From Opacimonas viscosa (GTDB lineage Bacteria; Pseudomonadota; Gammaproteobacteria; Enterobacterales; Alteromonadaceae): DNA of 64,000 nucleotides. The notes beneath the pieces were generated by a model. That model had not been told where the DNA came from, did not search any database, and saw only the letters and a list, made by a program, of their open reading frames with translations. Made by a program: the position numbers and the translations under genes. Shown here piece by piece: positions 19,215 through 29,501 of the stretch; within the stretch, counting starts at the first letter, position 1; every line of letters begins with the position of its first letter. The stretch covers positions 26,467-90,466 of the forward strand of contig NZ_JANATA010000013.1 in assembly GCF_024199005.1 (NCBI RefSeq). Reading direction: 5' to 3'.

Positions 19215-19387
19215 ATATCGCTTTTATCTAGGAAAGGCGGTAAAATAGTTAAAATTTTAGAATCGTTTAGAAAGCGGAGCATTAGGCTCACGACACTGGT
19301 GTATTGCGTATATTTGAAAAATACGAGAATGACTATAGTGATAAACGACTTCATTCAGTCTTGTACTTAAAGGTGGCATTACAACCT

Positions 19388-21184
19388 ATGCAGCATTCTC
19401 ATATTCGTAACTTCAGTATCATTGCTCACATTGACCACGGCAAATCAACCTTATCAGATCGTTTGATCCAAGATTGTGGTGGTTTAACTGAGCGTGAAAT
19501 GGCCGCTCAGGTCCTTGATTCAATGGATATTGAAAGAGAACGTGGTATTACTATCAAAGCGCAAAGTGTCACGTTAAATTACACTGCGGATAACGGTGAG
19601 ACCTATCAGTTAAACTTTATCGACACGCCTGGTCACGTCGATTTTACCTATGAAGTCTCGCGTTCCTTAGCGGCCTGTGAAGGAGCGCTGTTAGTTGTGG
19701 ATGCAGGGCAAGGTGTCGAGGCACAAACCTTGGCTAACTGTTACACCGCGATTGAAATGGATATGGAAGTGGTCCCCATTTTAAACAAGATTGACTTACC
19801 CCAAGCCGACCCTCTGCGCGTTGCTGAGGAGATTGAAGACATCGTCGGTATTGATGCTTTAGATGCCGTCCGTTGTTCGGCTAAAACCGGTGTCGGTATC
19901 AAAGAAGTTTTAGAAGAAATTGTGGATAAAGTGCCGCCACCAGAAGGTGATCCGGATGCCCCACTAAAAGCTTTAATTATCGATTCATGGTTTGATAACT
20001 ACCAAGGCGTCGTTTCTTTGGTACGTGTCATTGATGGTGAATTAAAAGCCAAAGACAAGATCAAAATTATGTCGAATGGTACTACACACTTGGCAGACAA
20101 TGTCGGTATTTTTACGCCAAAACAAACGAAAACGGGTGTCTTACGCAGTGGCGAAGTTGGGTATGTGATTGCCGGGATCAAAGAAATTCACGGCGCTCCA
20201 GTCGGTGATACTATTACTTTAGCGAGTGAACCTGCTGCAGAAATGCTCCCGGGCTTTAAAAAAGTAAAACCACAAGTTTATGCCGGTTTATTCCCAGTGA
20301 GTTCTGATGATTACGAAGATTTTCGTGATGCACTAGCAAAATTAAGCTTAAATGACGCCTCTCTATTCTATGAGCCAGAAAGCTCATCTGCATTGGGTTT
20401 TGGTTTCCGGATTGGTTTCTTGGGTATGTTACACATGGAAATCATCCAAGAGCGTTTGGAGCGTGAGTATGATCTTGACCTGATTACGACCGCACCAACC
20501 GTGGTCTATGAAATTTTGACGACCAAGGGTGAAACCCTCTACGTGGACAACCCATCTAAACTACCAGCAGTGAATGATATTGAAGAATTGCGCGAGCCGA
20601 TTGTTGAAGCCAACATATTAGTACCGTCAGAGTTTTTGGGTAACGTCATTACACTGTGTATTGAAAAACGTGGTGTCCAAACGAACATGGCTTACCACGG
20701 TAAGCAAGTGGCAGTGACCTATGAATTACCGATGGCAGAAGTGGTCTTAGATTTCTTTGACCGTCTAAAATCAACCAGCCGAGGTTTTGCTTCACTGGAT
20801 TATAATTTCAAGAAATTCAATGCCGCAGATATGTGCCGTTTAGATATCTTAATTAACCAAGAACGGGTAGATGCACTTGCGATTATTACGCACAAAGAGA
20901 ATGCGCAATATCGCGGTCGTGAGTTAGTGGAAAAATTAAAAGAACTGATCCCGCGGCAAATGTTTGATATTGCGATCCAAGCCGCTATTGGTAACCATGT
21001 CGTCGCTCGTAGTACAGTAAAACAGTTACGTAAAAACGTGATTGCAAAATGTTACGGTGGTGATATCAGCCGTAAGAAAAAGCTATTGCAGAAACAAAAA
21101 GATGGTAAAAAACGCATGAAGTCCGTAGGTAATGTAGAATTACCACAAGACGCTTTCTTGGCCGTTCTCAAGGTAGGTAAATAA
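19388..21184 (+). CDS. lepA: Elongation factor 4 (LepA)
   Basis: Ribosome-associated translational GTPase that acts on stalled or mistranslocated ribosomes and in 30S biogenesis. 598 aa from the ATG at [12 protein letters not shown], almost identical in length to E. coli LepA (599 aa), so the upstream in-frame extension is excluded. The P-loop AHIDHGKST (13-21), DTPGHVDF and NKIDLP motifs are intact, as is the basic C-terminal domain [22 protein letters not shown]. The stop overlaps lepB by one base, the classic lepA-lepB operon. Confidence 0.97.
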   Translation: MQHSHIRNFSIIAHIDHGKSTLSDRLIQDCGGLTEREMAAQVLDSMDIERERGITIKAQSVTLNYTADNGETYQLNFIDTPGHVDFTYEVSRSLAACEGALLVVDAGQGVEAQTLANCYTAIEMDMEVVPILNKIDLPQADPLRVAEEIEDIVGIDALDAVRCSAKTGVGIKEVLEEIVDKVPPPEGDPDAPLKALIIDSWFDNYQGVVSLVRVIDGELKAKDKIKIMSNGTTHLADNVGIFTPKQTKTGVLRSGEVGYVIAGIKEIHGAPVGDTITLASEPAAEMLPGFKKVKPQVYAGLFPVSSDDYEDFRDALAKLSLNDASLFYEPESSSALGFGFRIGFLGMLHMEIIQERLEREYDLDLITTAPTVVYEILTTKGETLYVDNPSKLPAVNDIEELREPIVEANILVPSEFLGNVITLCIEKRGVQTNMAYHGKQVAVTYELPMAEVVLDFFDRLKSTSRGFASLDYNFKKFNAADMCRLDILINQERVDALAIITHKENAQYRGRELVEKLKELIPRQMFDIAIQAAIGNHVVARSTVKQLRKNVIAKCYGGDISRKKKLLQKQKDGKKRMKSVGNVELPQDAFLAVLKVGK

Positions 21185-22071
21185 TGGCACAAACCTTTTC
21201 CATTTTTTTGGTGATATTGACCGTTGTTTCAGGACTCATTTGGTTAATCGACAGTCTCTTTTTTGCGCCAAAACGCAGAGAAAAAGCGATGGTAACCGGT
21301 GGTAAAGCCAGTGATGCTGAATTACCGTATCTAGTGGATACTGCACAACAAATCTTTCCTGTTGTCGCTTTCATCATGGTGTTGCGCTCGTTTCTGTACG
21401 AACCTTTCCAAATCCCTTCTGGCTCTATGATGCCAACATTGTTGGTCGGGGATTTTATTTTGGTTGAGAAGTACACTTATGGCCTCAAAGATCCCGTTAC
21501 ACGGACCAAATTTTGGGATATCGGTGCACCTGAACGAGGTGATATTGTGGTTTTCAAATACCCACCTGAACCACAGCTTGATTACATCAAGCGAGTAGTT
21601 GGTTTGCCTGGTGACCGCATATTTTATCGTCAAAAACAGATCACTGTTGTCCCTGCTTGTCCAAGTGGACAGGACTGTGCAAAACCTTTCATAGTCCCCA
21701 TGAAACAAGTCGACAATGATGAATTTGTGCAAAATATGGTGCCTCTAAATCGTTTTGTTGAGCAACTTGGCGATGCGCAACACGAAATACTCCAGCACCC
21801 AATCTTGGCGGCATCACCTTCACAATTTTATCGTCAACCCGGTACAGCGATGGATGAGTGGGTAGTGCCACAAAATGCTTATTTTGTCCTGGGTGATAAC
21901 CGTGACAACAGCCGTGATAGCCGTTTTTGGGGCTTTGTTTCAGATGAGCATTTAGTGGGTAAAGCAACAGCAATCTGGATCAGCTTTGAATTTGAACGCG
22001 GCGCAGATAGTATGTTGCCTAGCTGGATCCCAACTGGCATTCGTTTTAATCGCATAGGCGGTTTGCAGTGA
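21184..22071 (+). CDS. lepB: Signal peptidase I
   Basis: Inner-membrane Ser/Lys protease that removes Sec and Tat signal peptides. 295 aa with two N-terminal membrane helices (about 5-25 and 55-70), the nucleophile Ser81 in PSGSMMPTL and the general base Lys136 in YIKRVVGLPGD. Box E GDNRDNSRDSRFWGFV is intact. One base of overlap with lepA and four with rnc (GTGA) indicate coupled translation. It would process the signal peptides of rseB, pilY1, prsT and the PEP-CTERM protein in this window. Confidence 0.97.
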   Translation: MAQTFSIFLVILTVVSGLIWLIDSLFFAPKRREKAMVTGGKASDAELPYLVDTAQQIFPVVAFIMVLRSFLYEPFQIPSGSMMPTLLVGDFILVEKYTYGLKDPVTRTKFWDIGAPERGDIVVFKYPPEPQLDYIKRVVGLPGDRIFYRQKQITVVPACPSGQDCAKPFIVPMKQVDNDEFVQNMVPLNRFVEQLGDAQHEILQHPILAASPSQFYRQPGTAMDEWVVPQNAYFVLGDNRDNSRDSRFWGFVSDEHLVGKATAIWISFEFERGADSMLPSWIPTGIRFNRIGGLQ

Positions 22072-22799
22072 GTCAAACAGGTAAGCACAATTCAGCCAAA
22101 AACAGCATGGCTAATAGAAAAGGCTTTGAACCCTTAGATATTTTAGAAAAGAAATTGGGTTATGTTTTTTCTAATAAAGCGCTTTTACAGCAAGCCTTGA
22201 CGCATAAATCTGCAAGCAAAAAACACAATGAACGCTTAGAGTTTTTGGGTGATGCGGTGTTGGGTTTGGTGATTGCTGAGTATTTGTTCGAGCGTTTTCC
22301 TGAATTATCAGAAGGAAAACTGACTCGCATGCGCTCCACGCTGGTCAAAGGGGTTACTTTAGCTGAGATTGCTGCAGAGCATGATATTGGTAGTTATTTG
22401 AAACTCGGCCCAGGCGAACTTAAAAGTGGTGGTCAACGTCGAGAATCCATCTTAGAAGATGCTGTCGAATCGTTGATTGGCGCGATGTACGAAGATGCGG
22501 ATATTGCCACATGTCGTGACTTTATTATGCGTTGGTTCGCATCACGAATTGCTGCGCTAGATCCCAATGAGCATCCCAAGGATGCTAAAACCCGATTACA
22601 AGAATATTTGCAAGGTCGCAAATATTCCCTTCCTGAATACGAAGTGACAAATATTAGTGGTAAAGATCATGATCAGACTTTTACAGTAACCTGTACGAGC
22701 GATGCTTTCCCTGAGGCGATTACCGGTAGCGGTAATAGTCGTCGTAAAGCGGAGCAAGAAGCTGCGCGCGTAATGTTAGAGAAAATACAAAATGCATGA
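22068..22799 (+). CDS. rnc: Ribonuclease III
   Basis: Double-strand-specific endoribonuclease for rRNA processing and mRNA decay. 243 aa: nuclease domain with signature [14 protein letters not shown] (53-66) and the catalytic [14 protein letters not shown] segment, followed by a dsRNA-binding domain (about 172-241). I chose GTG 22068, which overlaps the lepB stop and has TAGGCGG before it; an ATG at 22107 would give a protein nearer E. coli length (226 aa) but lacks a ribosome site. It overlaps era by eight bases. Confidence 0.95.
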   Translation: MSQTGKHNSAKNSMANRKGFEPLDILEKKLGYVFSNKALLQQALTHKSASKKHNERLEFLGDAVLGLVIAEYLFERFPELSEGKLTRMRSTLVKGVTLAEIAAEHDIGSYLKLGPGELKSGGQRRESILEDAVESLIGAMYEDADIATCRDFIMRWFASRIAALDPNEHPKDAKTRLQEYLQGRKYSLPEYEVTNISGKDHDQTFTVTCTSDAFPEAITGSGNSRRKAEQEAARVMLEKIQNA

Positions 22800-23703
22800 T
22801 CTTCCTGAAGTTAATACCTATTGTGGCATGGTTGCAATCGTTGGCCGTCCTAATGTAGGAAAATCTACCATATTGAATGAAATTATTGGCCAAAAAGTCA
22901 GTATTACCTCGCGTAAACCGCAAACTACCCGTCACCGTATTATGGGGATTGATACACTCGATGATCGCCAAGCAATTTACGTGGACACGCCAGGCCTGCA
23001 CAGCGAAGAAAAAAGAGCCATTAATCGCTATATGAATCGAGCTGCATCGAGTTCACTCGGTGAAGTGTCATTGGTCTTATTTGTCGTCGAAGGTACCCGC
23101 TTCAATGATGACGATAAAATGGTGTTAAAGAAGATAAAAAATTCTCGTTTACCGGTTTGGTTAATAGTTAACAAAACGGACAAAGTCGAAGATAAAAATG
23201 CGTTAATGACCCATCTACAATGGCTGCACGAGCAACATGATTTTGCTCACGTCATTCCTGTGAGTGCTAAGCAAAACAAATACATCACAGAGTTACGTGA
23301 TATGGTGATGGAGCAGTTACCGCCTAGTGAGTTCTATTTCCCAGAAGAGTATATTACCGACCGTTCTAGTCGCTTTATGGCAGCAGAGATTATTCGTGAA
23401 AAACTCATGCGCTATACCGGGGACGAGTTACCTTATTCAGTGACGGTCGAGATTGAACAGTTTAAGATGACTGAAAATGGTGTCTACCGCATAAATGGTT
23501 TGATTTTGGTTGAACGCGAAACTCAAAAACGCATGGTCATTGGCAAGCAAGGTTCACATCTGAAAACGATGGGTTCCGATGCACGTAAAGATTTAGAAGA
23601 GTTGTTTCAGAACAAAGTCTTCTTGGAATTGTGGGTGAAAGTCAAGTCCGGTTGGGCAGATGATGAACGCGCTTTACGTAGTTTGGGTTACGATAATCAA
23701 TAA
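22792..23703 (+). CDS. era: GTPase Era
   Basis: Essential GTPase that binds the 3' end of 16S rRNA during 30S maturation. 303 aa with G1 GRPNVGKST (18-26), the switch segment QTTRHR, DTPG and NKTD, and a C-terminal KH domain with [16 protein letters not shown]. Its start lies within the end of rnc. In most relatives recO and pdxJ follow directly; here a 102-bp spacer and pdxH follow, so the operon appears to end with era. Confidence 0.97.
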   Translation: MHDLPEVNTYCGMVAIVGRPNVGKSTILNEIIGQKVSITSRKPQTTRHRIMGIDTLDDRQAIYVDTPGLHSEEKRAINRYMNRAASSSLGEVSLVLFVVEGTRFNDDDKMVLKKIKNSRLPVWLIVNKTDKVEDKNALMTHLQWLHEQHDFAHVIPVSAKQNKYITELRDMVMEQLPPSEFYFPEEYITDRSSRFMAAEIIREKLMRYTGDELPYSVTVEIEQFKMTENGVYRINGLILVERETQKRMVIGKQGSHLKTMGSDARKDLEELFQNKVFLELWVKVKSGWADDERALRSLGYDNQ

Positions 23704-23805
23704 GCGATAGTGACCTATTTTCAGTGATTGTCGTATTAGTGACTTTGTAGATAAGAAAACAACAGACCCTAGTGTTGTTGTTGATTACACAATGATGAGG
23801 TTTGC

Positions 23806-24447
23806 ATGAGTACATTTAATCAATATCGCCGTGAATATACGATGGGTTCTTTGGAAGAACAAGATCTCGAACAGGACCCTTTAGTGCTCTTTAAGCAGTG
23901 GTTAGACAATGCGATTGAGTCAGGGATCCCAGATCCTAATGCCATGACTGTAGCGACTGTCGATAGTTCGGGGCAGCCTAGTCAACGGATCGTATTGCTC
24001 AAAGATTTCTCTGCAGATGGTTTTGTGTTTTATACTAATTTGGGTAGTCGCAAAGCGCAGGAATTAAAGCAAAACTCTAAGATTTCCTTACATTTCCCAT
24101 GGCATATGTTAGAACGTCAGGTACGCATTTGTGGTGAGGCTGAGCCCTTATCACGAACTGCAGTGGCTAAGTATTTCTTTTCTCGTCCCAAAGATTCACA
24201 AATCGGGGCTTTGGCTTCTAAGCAGTCACAGCCGATTAGTAATCGTCAAATGTTGTTAACTCAGTGGCGTCAATTAAAAGAAAAGTTTGCTGAAGGTGCT
24301 GTGCCTTTACCTGATTTTTGGGGTGGGTATTTAGTCAAACCTCACCAAATTGAATTTTGGCAGGGCGGCGAACATCGTTTACATGACCGTTTTGAGTTTT
24401 CGCGCACAGAGTCAGATACTTGGCAAATCCAACGTTTGAACCCTTAA
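23806..24447 (+). CDS. pdxH: Pyridoxamine 5'-phosphate oxidase
   Basis: FMN enzyme that converts PNP and PMP to pyridoxal 5'-phosphate. 213 aa, near E. coli PdxH (218 aa). Recognisable segments: [13 protein letters not shown] at the start, [30 protein letters not shown], and the C-terminal signature [16 protein letters not shown]. Ribosome site GAGG (GATGAGGTTTGC) precedes the ATG. It stands where recO-pdxJ commonly follow era. PLP made here serves GlyA, also in the window. Confidence 0.96.
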   Translation: MSTFNQYRREYTMGSLEEQDLEQDPLVLFKQWLDNAIESGIPDPNAMTVATVDSSGQPSQRIVLLKDFSADGFVFYTNLGSRKAQELKQNSKISLHFPWHMLERQVRICGEAEPLSRTAVAKYFFSRPKDSQIGALASKQSQPISNRQMLLTQWRQLKEKFAEGAVPLPDFWGGYLVKPHQIEFWQGGEHRLHDRFEFSRTESDTWQIQRLNP

Positions 24448-24481
24448 GACTCAGGCTTACCTAAGCGAGGTGGCATGCACC

Positions 24482-25273
24482 ATGAAAGTTGATACTCATT
24501 GCCACCTAGATCTATCTGTTTTTGCGGAGGATATCGACGAGGTACTGTGTCGCGCCACACAGGCCGGTGTCAGTGAGTGTATCATTCCAGCTATTGATCC
24601 AGCGCATTGGCAAAAACAATTTACGTTAGCGCGAACCTACCCCCACATTCGTTTTACACTGGGTTTTCATCCTTATTTTCTCAGCCCTTTATTAGCCAAA
24701 TATGCGGTAGACCAATTAATCTCTCAGTTGGACCAGACTATTCAAGAGACGCTAACTGGTCAGCTTAAAACGCAGTTTATTGGGGTGGGGGAGATTGGCG
24801 TAGATAGAGCAATTGAACTTGATATTAAGATCCAAGAAACCATGTTTGTAGAGCAACTCGGACTCGCTAAGCAGTATCATTTACCGGTGATTGTGCATCA
24901 TCGAAAATCCCATGACCGCTTACTGGGACTTATCAAACAATCAGGTTTCACTGGTGGCGGTATTATTCATGCCTTTTCAGGTAATGCTCTCGTGGCCCAA
25001 GCGTATATTGAGCTGGGATTTAAATTAGGGATCGGGGGGACGATCACTTACCCCAGAGGCAGTAAAACTAGAGAAGCATTATTAGCGGTGGGTTTGGAGC
25101 ATTGCGTGCTCGAAACGGATAGTCCGGATATGCCAATGTATGGTCGACAAGGTCAGCGCAATGAACCTGCATTTATTACTGATGTTGTGACAGTCCTGGC
25201 CGATTTGTTTGGTGTTGAAGAGTCAGTGGTTGAGGCTTTGACTACGCAAAATACGCGATCTGTTTTCGCATAA
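24482..25273 (+). CDS. yjjV: TatD-family metal-dependent hydrolase, YjjV-like
   Basis: Metal-dependent deoxyribonuclease-type hydrolase with a TIM-barrel fold. 263 aa from MKVDTHCHLD, with metal ligands His6 and His8, Glu in GVGEIGVD, His in VIVHHRKSHD and GIIHAFSG, and Asp in LETDSPDMP. The sequence follows E. coli YjjV closely (GYKIGVGGTITYPRASKTR has a near match here), more so than TatD or YcfH. I chose ATG 24482 over a GTG twelve bases upstream. serB is close by, as it is in the wider yjjV region of E. coli. Confidence 0.88.
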   Translation: MKVDTHCHLDLSVFAEDIDEVLCRATQAGVSECIIPAIDPAHWQKQFTLARTYPHIRFTLGFHPYFLSPLLAKYAVDQLISQLDQTIQETLTGQLKTQFIGVGEIGVDRAIELDIKIQETMFVEQLGLAKQYHLPVIVHHRKSHDRLLGLIKQSGFTGGGIIHAFSGNALVAQAYIELGFKLGIGGTITYPRGSKTREALLAVGLEHCVLETDSPDMPMYGRQGQRNEPAFITDVVTVLADLFGVEESVVEALTTQNTRSVFA

Positions 25274-25286
25274 CGGTCCGGTGACT

Positions 25287-25859
25287 TTAACTATCCATAC
25301 TGTGTGTTTTATAGAGTCTTCTGGCATTTAAATAGTACAGGCGCATACACAAAATCCCAAAAATCATGCCTACTACTAGGGCACTGGTAATCAATACGTT
25401 TTGCCCTTTGCTGAGTTCCAACATGGTCTGATTTAAAATATCATCTCTGATGACAAAGCGGATATAACCGATAGTTTCATCATTATGTGAAATAGGTGAG
25501 ACATATACCGTATATGGAGCACTTTCGCCCAATGCCAAATCCTTGATATTTGGATACTCACCGACCGATGCGAGGGTGACGCCGTAACGGTCAAACAAAC
25601 GAATACCTTTGAAGTCCCCCATAGTTAAATAGTGCTCTAAGGTATCTTGAAGTTGTGCGGTATTGGATTTTTTATTATCTATGTTCTCAATTAACCAAGG
25701 GCTCAATGTGCCAGCTGAAATACTACTGACTCTCTCACCGAGTTGCTGCGTGTATTGGGTATATTGATTTTCCAGGACGCGCGTTTGGGTTTGCCATAAA
25801 AAAACAATAGCAAGGAGGGTTAAAATAATAAAAACAGCGCGAAACAATAAGCGATACAT
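25287..25859 (-). CDS. smp: Smp/YtjB-like membrane protein
   Basis: 190-aa inner-membrane protein divergent from serB, the place of smp (ytjB) in enterobacteria. It has an N-terminal membrane helix (about 4-23), a periplasmic-type domain of about 120 residues, and a second helix near 155-175 (VLITSALVVGMIFGILCMRLYY). The periplasmic part GIRLFDRYGVTLASVGE ... IGYIRFVIR aligns in pattern with the E. coli protein (ARSGESVEVRD, LGYLRLTLD). Upstream TTG (25919) and GTG starts are possible; none has a good ribosome site. Its role is not well established. Confidence 0.8.
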   Translation of the reverse strand: MYRLLFRAVFIILTLLAIVFLWQTQTRVLENQYTQYTQQLGERVSSISAGTLSPWLIENIDNKKSNTAQLQDTLEHYLTMGDFKGIRLFDRYGVTLASVGEYPNIKDLALGESAPYTVYVSPISHNDETIGYIRFVIRDDILNQTMLELSKGQNVLITSALVVGMIFGILCMRLYYLNARRLYKTHSMDS

Positions 25860-25956
25860 AGATTTATCTAATAAATTAGGTACACTTACCACATTAGAAC
25901 AAGTCGGTCTTTTTGCCAAGCAGTACTTGCGTTTTTGTTTTATTTAAAGGTTTCTC

Positions 25957-26961
25957 ATGGCTCATTTTTTCTCTGGTAATGCACGTTTTTCATATACTGA
26001 TTTTATCAATTACATGCAGCAATCCACCTTTCATACCTACGCTTGTCAGTCCCAACAATGGTCAGCTAGTCAATCTTCGAGCTCGTCTGCACCGGTTGTC
26101 ACTGTGGTGACAGATAATCCAAATGCTCACATTATTGAATCTATTATCAGCACGTTGGCAGAGCAGGTGACATGTGAGCAAGTCTATGTGCATGCCATGA
26201 GTGAACACTTGGGAGCTACTGGAATTTGTATCTCTGTAGATAGGTTGCCAGAACATGCCTTGGTGACTCAACTTTCCGATAAATTTCATGTTGAGATCTT
26301 CGCCCAAGAAGCACAGCCTATGCTAACTGAGCCTGGAGTGTTGGTGATGGATATGGATTCAACCGTTATTCAAATTGAGTGTATTGATGAAATCGCCAAG
26401 CTTTGTGGCAAAGGAGAAGAAGTCAGTGCCGTCACCGAGCTCGCCATGCAAGGAAAACTGGATTTCGCTGAAAGTTTACTGCAACGCGTCCAGTGTTTGG
26501 CAGGGATTGATATTAAACACTTAGCACAAATCAGAGACAGTATTCCGTTGATGCCTGGGATCTATACTTTGTTGCAACATTTACAAGCGCATGGCTGGAC
26601 GACTGCGATTGCATCGGGAGGTTTTACTTATTTTGCTGAGTACTTACAGGCCCGTCTTGGTTTAGATATGGTGGTAGCAAATGAACTGGGCCAAGAAAAT
26701 GGCTTATTAACCGGGACGATTAATGGCCCAATCAGCGATGCGCAAACCAAAGCAGATACATTAAATCATCTGGTTGCAGAACGACAAATTCCTCATGAAC
26801 AAACCATTGCATTAGGCGATGGTGCTAATGATTTAGTTATGATGGCACATGCCAAGCTAGGTATGGCGTATCATGCTAAACCTCTCGTCCAAGAAAAGGC
26901 GACAGCGGCAATTCGTTTCGGTGGTTTAGAAAATACGTTGTTTGCCCTGCGAGCAAATTAA
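25957..26961 (+). CDS. serB: Phosphoserine phosphatase
   Basis: Last step of serine biosynthesis; HAD-family hydrolysis of O-phosphoserine. 334 aa. The catalytic motif DMDSTVI has nucleophile Asp132 and acid Asp134; motif II is in TAIASGGFTYF and motif III/IV is in ALGDGANDLVMM. An N-terminal region of about 125 residues precedes the HAD domain, as in E. coli SerB (322 aa). The product serine feeds GlyA, also in this window. Ribosome site AAAGG precedes the ATG. Confidence 0.96.
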   Translation: MAHFFSGNARFSYTDFINYMQQSTFHTYACQSQQWSASQSSSSSAPVVTVVTDNPNAHIIESIISTLAEQVTCEQVYVHAMSEHLGATGICISVDRLPEHALVTQLSDKFHVEIFAQEAQPMLTEPGVLVMDMDSTVIQIECIDEIAKLCGKGEEVSAVTELAMQGKLDFAESLLQRVQCLAGIDIKHLAQIRDSIPLMPGIYTLLQHLQAHGWTTAIASGGFTYFAEYLQARLGLDMVVANELGQENGLLTGTINGPISDAQTKADTLNHLVAERQIPHEQTIALGDGANDLVMMAHAKLGMAYHAKPLVQEKATAAIRFGGLENTLFALRAN

Positions 26962-26979
26962 ATAACGGGGATGAAAGCG

Positions 26980-29412
26980 TTAGCCAGCGAGATGTTGGTC
27001 TGCTTGCAGAGCCTGCTCTACTAGTCCATAGCGGTACATGATCTCATCTGTGACATCAAGGACGTAGCCAAAGGCTTTCATCGACTCGAGCTGTGTTTTG
27101 AATAAGGTCGCTTTGTGTTTTGAATGGGACGCCAGGTATTCGAGTTCGACTTGCAGGGTGTCAAAATCCACATTTGCCGTTGGCTGTAGGACGAGTTGGA
27201 CAGCGATAAAATTCCCATATTCTTGAGCTTTACGGATAAAGTACAAGCGCTGATTATCATCTTTAAAATGCTCATTAAGTACCGGTTTAATCGCTTTATT
27301 GATATTGGTAGCCGCTAAATCGAATGCGATATAAATCGTGTGTTGTTGCTCGATTTCTGTATCTCTAAAGTTTCTCAGACACTTTTGGATAAACGGTGAT
27401 ATTTGATGTCGGTCTCGATACAAAAACTCCCAATTAAAAAAGTCTTTTTCCGCAAACATAGATAAAAAAGAAAATAATCGGCCTTCGCCTTGGTTATAAA
27501 TAGAGAATTCTGGGGCTGAAAAACTATTATTGCGATTGATAAAAAAGGCGACATTGGTTGCGTTTTTAGCGTAAAGGCAACGCAAGGCATAACACAGCCC
27601 CTGGACTGACTCTTCTATTTTTTCAGCTTTCAATTTATCTTTATTTTTACTGATCAGGTGATTGAAAAATGCACGTGCACTTTCTGATTTTTTACCAAAT
27701 GGGCTAATGCGCAAATGCAAAATATGGCGATTAGTATGCATACTCACAATATTATAGGTAAGGCGCTCTAGAGAATGGTTTGTCGTAAGTTCTTGTAACT
27801 TTGGAAAACTGACCTTAATTTGCATATCTTCGGTGTACGGCAAGGCTTCATTGAGTTCCAGTCGAATTCCCGAGACAGAAAAATCTTCGGTGTGACCTTT
27901 AATCAACTTCCCCGCGACTTCAACAGTGATTGCAGAGCGCAAAAAATAACGTGTTTCATGTCGGATATCTTCATTTTTGTGCCGCGTGATCTCAATCTGT
28001 GGGGGTAGATTTTTATGAGAATGGGCAAATTCACTGATCGTTTTGCTATTGCTATTGGTAATTTGGGTGTGCTGATAAAAAAGTTGTCCGTGTTTATCCG
28101 TTACGTCAGAAATGACTACAATAAGGCGAATATTTTTGAGTTTAGCCATTAACCTTGCTGGAGGCGGTGTATTCAGTTCTTTCGCATTTTTGTGAGCATA
28201 ATCAGCAATAGATAATGGTGTATGCACGTCACTTGGGCTTGCATCCGTTAATTGTAATTTAAATACTCGCCAACTCGCCTTATGCGAACCAATACGTAAA
28301 AAAACGTCACGAATTTTCCCGTTTTTGTTTAATTCACTTTGCGATGCTGAGTAAAAAAACACCTTACCTTTACTTACGTGATTAAACGTGTACACGTAAA
28401 TAGATGCGTCTTGGCCTTGCTGTTTTTGTAGTTCTGCCAAACGTGATTGTGAGACTAAATCGCCCAATCGTTGCTGGTGATTTTCATCATACCAATAACT
28501 CATTAGTTGGTCGTTAGCATGGTTTAGCATGGCGTATTTGGGGATCAGTTCACCATGCTCATGACTGATAAAAACCGGTAAAGAAGGGAATTTAGGTGTA
28601 AAGAACTGCTCACACATTTTATTTTCTAACGCATTAATCGTATTGTCGATATTGAGCTTGTAGCGATACTTGTTGCCCCGAATGAACTTAGTGAGAAATT
28701 CATTAAAGTCTGGATCTTCTTGTAACTGACTGCGGTTACAAAAAATCTTTTTGGTCACCCCTTGTCTGACCCCTTTGAGCACCGTAAAACGAATGGGCAT
28801 GTTTGAAAAATGGGTACTTTGTTCTTCTAAACCCGAAAATACCACATCGATTATTTCACCATCGTTGAGCAGTGGTGAGCCTTCATATTTGAACTGTAAG
28901 CCACTGATGGATACATCAATCGAACGGGCGTGGATTTTTTTCCCATCACTGCGATAAATAACCAATGGTATCGATAAATGCATACGCTCGGCGTTGCGTT
29001 GGGCAAAATCCAAAAATTTGAATGTCGGAGTGATAAATTCTGCTAATTCACGGGCATCTGCTAGACCTAAGATTAATTCTTGGATCAAGGTATCTATCGA
29101 TTCGAATACACCTACTGTGTAGAGACCAAAACGCATATGCTCAGTATCAAAACGCTCTTTGATTTCAGGAGTCATATAATGCGTTAAATAAGCGACTTTA
29201 TACTCTTGGACTTCCTCGAGATTGGTATGCCGCATGTCAATAATAGTTTTACATGGTTGTTGTAATCTAGCGCATTCTGCTTCCACTTCTTGTTGTTGGG
29301 CTTTACTTAATGAGAGGTAAAAATGATGTTTTCTGACAGCATCAGGATTCGTTTGCTGAGCATCTAGCAACATTTGTAAAACTTGGGAAAGTGCACTACT
29401 TTGCGTCAACAT
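26980..29412 (-). CDS. Large PilZ-domain protein with two PilZ modules
   Basis: 810-aa cytosolic protein with no signal peptide or membrane helix. Two PilZ domains are visible: the first at about 140-250 with RNAER and DVSISG, the second at about 475-585 with RHETR and DFSVSG. Both keep the RxxxR and (D/N)xSxxG pattern that binds c-di-GMP, so both may be functional. The N-terminal 140, the middle (250-470) and the C-terminal 220 residues match no domain I recognise. Long PilZ proteins of this kind next to radA and serB occur in Alteromonadales. Link to the type IV pilus is possible but inferred only from the domain. Confidence 0.85.
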   Translation of the reverse strand: MLTQSSALSQVLQMLLDAQQTNPDAVRKHHFYLSLSKAQQQEVEAECARLQQPCKTIIDMRHTNLEEVQEYKVAYLTHYMTPEIKERFDTEHMRFGLYTVGVFESIDTLIQELILGLADARELAEFITPTFKFLDFAQRNAERMHLSIPLVIYRSDGKKIHARSIDVSISGLQFKYEGSPLLNDGEIIDVVFSGLEEQSTHFSNMPIRFTVLKGVRQGVTKKIFCNRSQLQEDPDFNEFLTKFIRGNKYRYKLNIDNTINALENKMCEQFFTPKFPSLPVFISHEHGELIPKYAMLNHANDQLMSYWYDENHQQRLGDLVSQSRLAELQKQQGQDASIYVYTFNHVSKGKVFFYSASQSELNKNGKIRDVFLRIGSHKASWRVFKLQLTDASPSDVHTPLSIADYAHKNAKELNTPPPARLMAKLKNIRLIVVISDVTDKHGQLFYQHTQITNSNSKTISEFAHSHKNLPPQIEITRHKNEDIRHETRYFLRSAITVEVAGKLIKGHTEDFSVSGIRLELNEALPYTEDMQIKVSFPKLQELTTNHSLERLTYNIVSMHTNRHILHLRISPFGKKSESARAFFNHLISKNKDKLKAEKIEESVQGLCYALRCLYAKNATNVAFFINRNNSFSAPEFSIYNQGEGRLFSFLSMFAEKDFFNWEFLYRDRHQISPFIQKCLRNFRDTEIEQQHTIYIAFDLAATNINKAIKPVLNEHFKDDNQRLYFIRKAQEYGNFIAVQLVLQPTANVDFDTLQVELEYLASHSKHKATLFKTQLESMKAFGYVLDVTDEIMYRYGLVEQALQADQHLAG

Positions 29413-29501
29413 CTAACGGATCCATTTGTCAGGGTTTTAATATACTTAAATATAGTTACAATAAGCATTATCGGCACAAAAAATATTAAGTTGAAGTAAA
29501 A

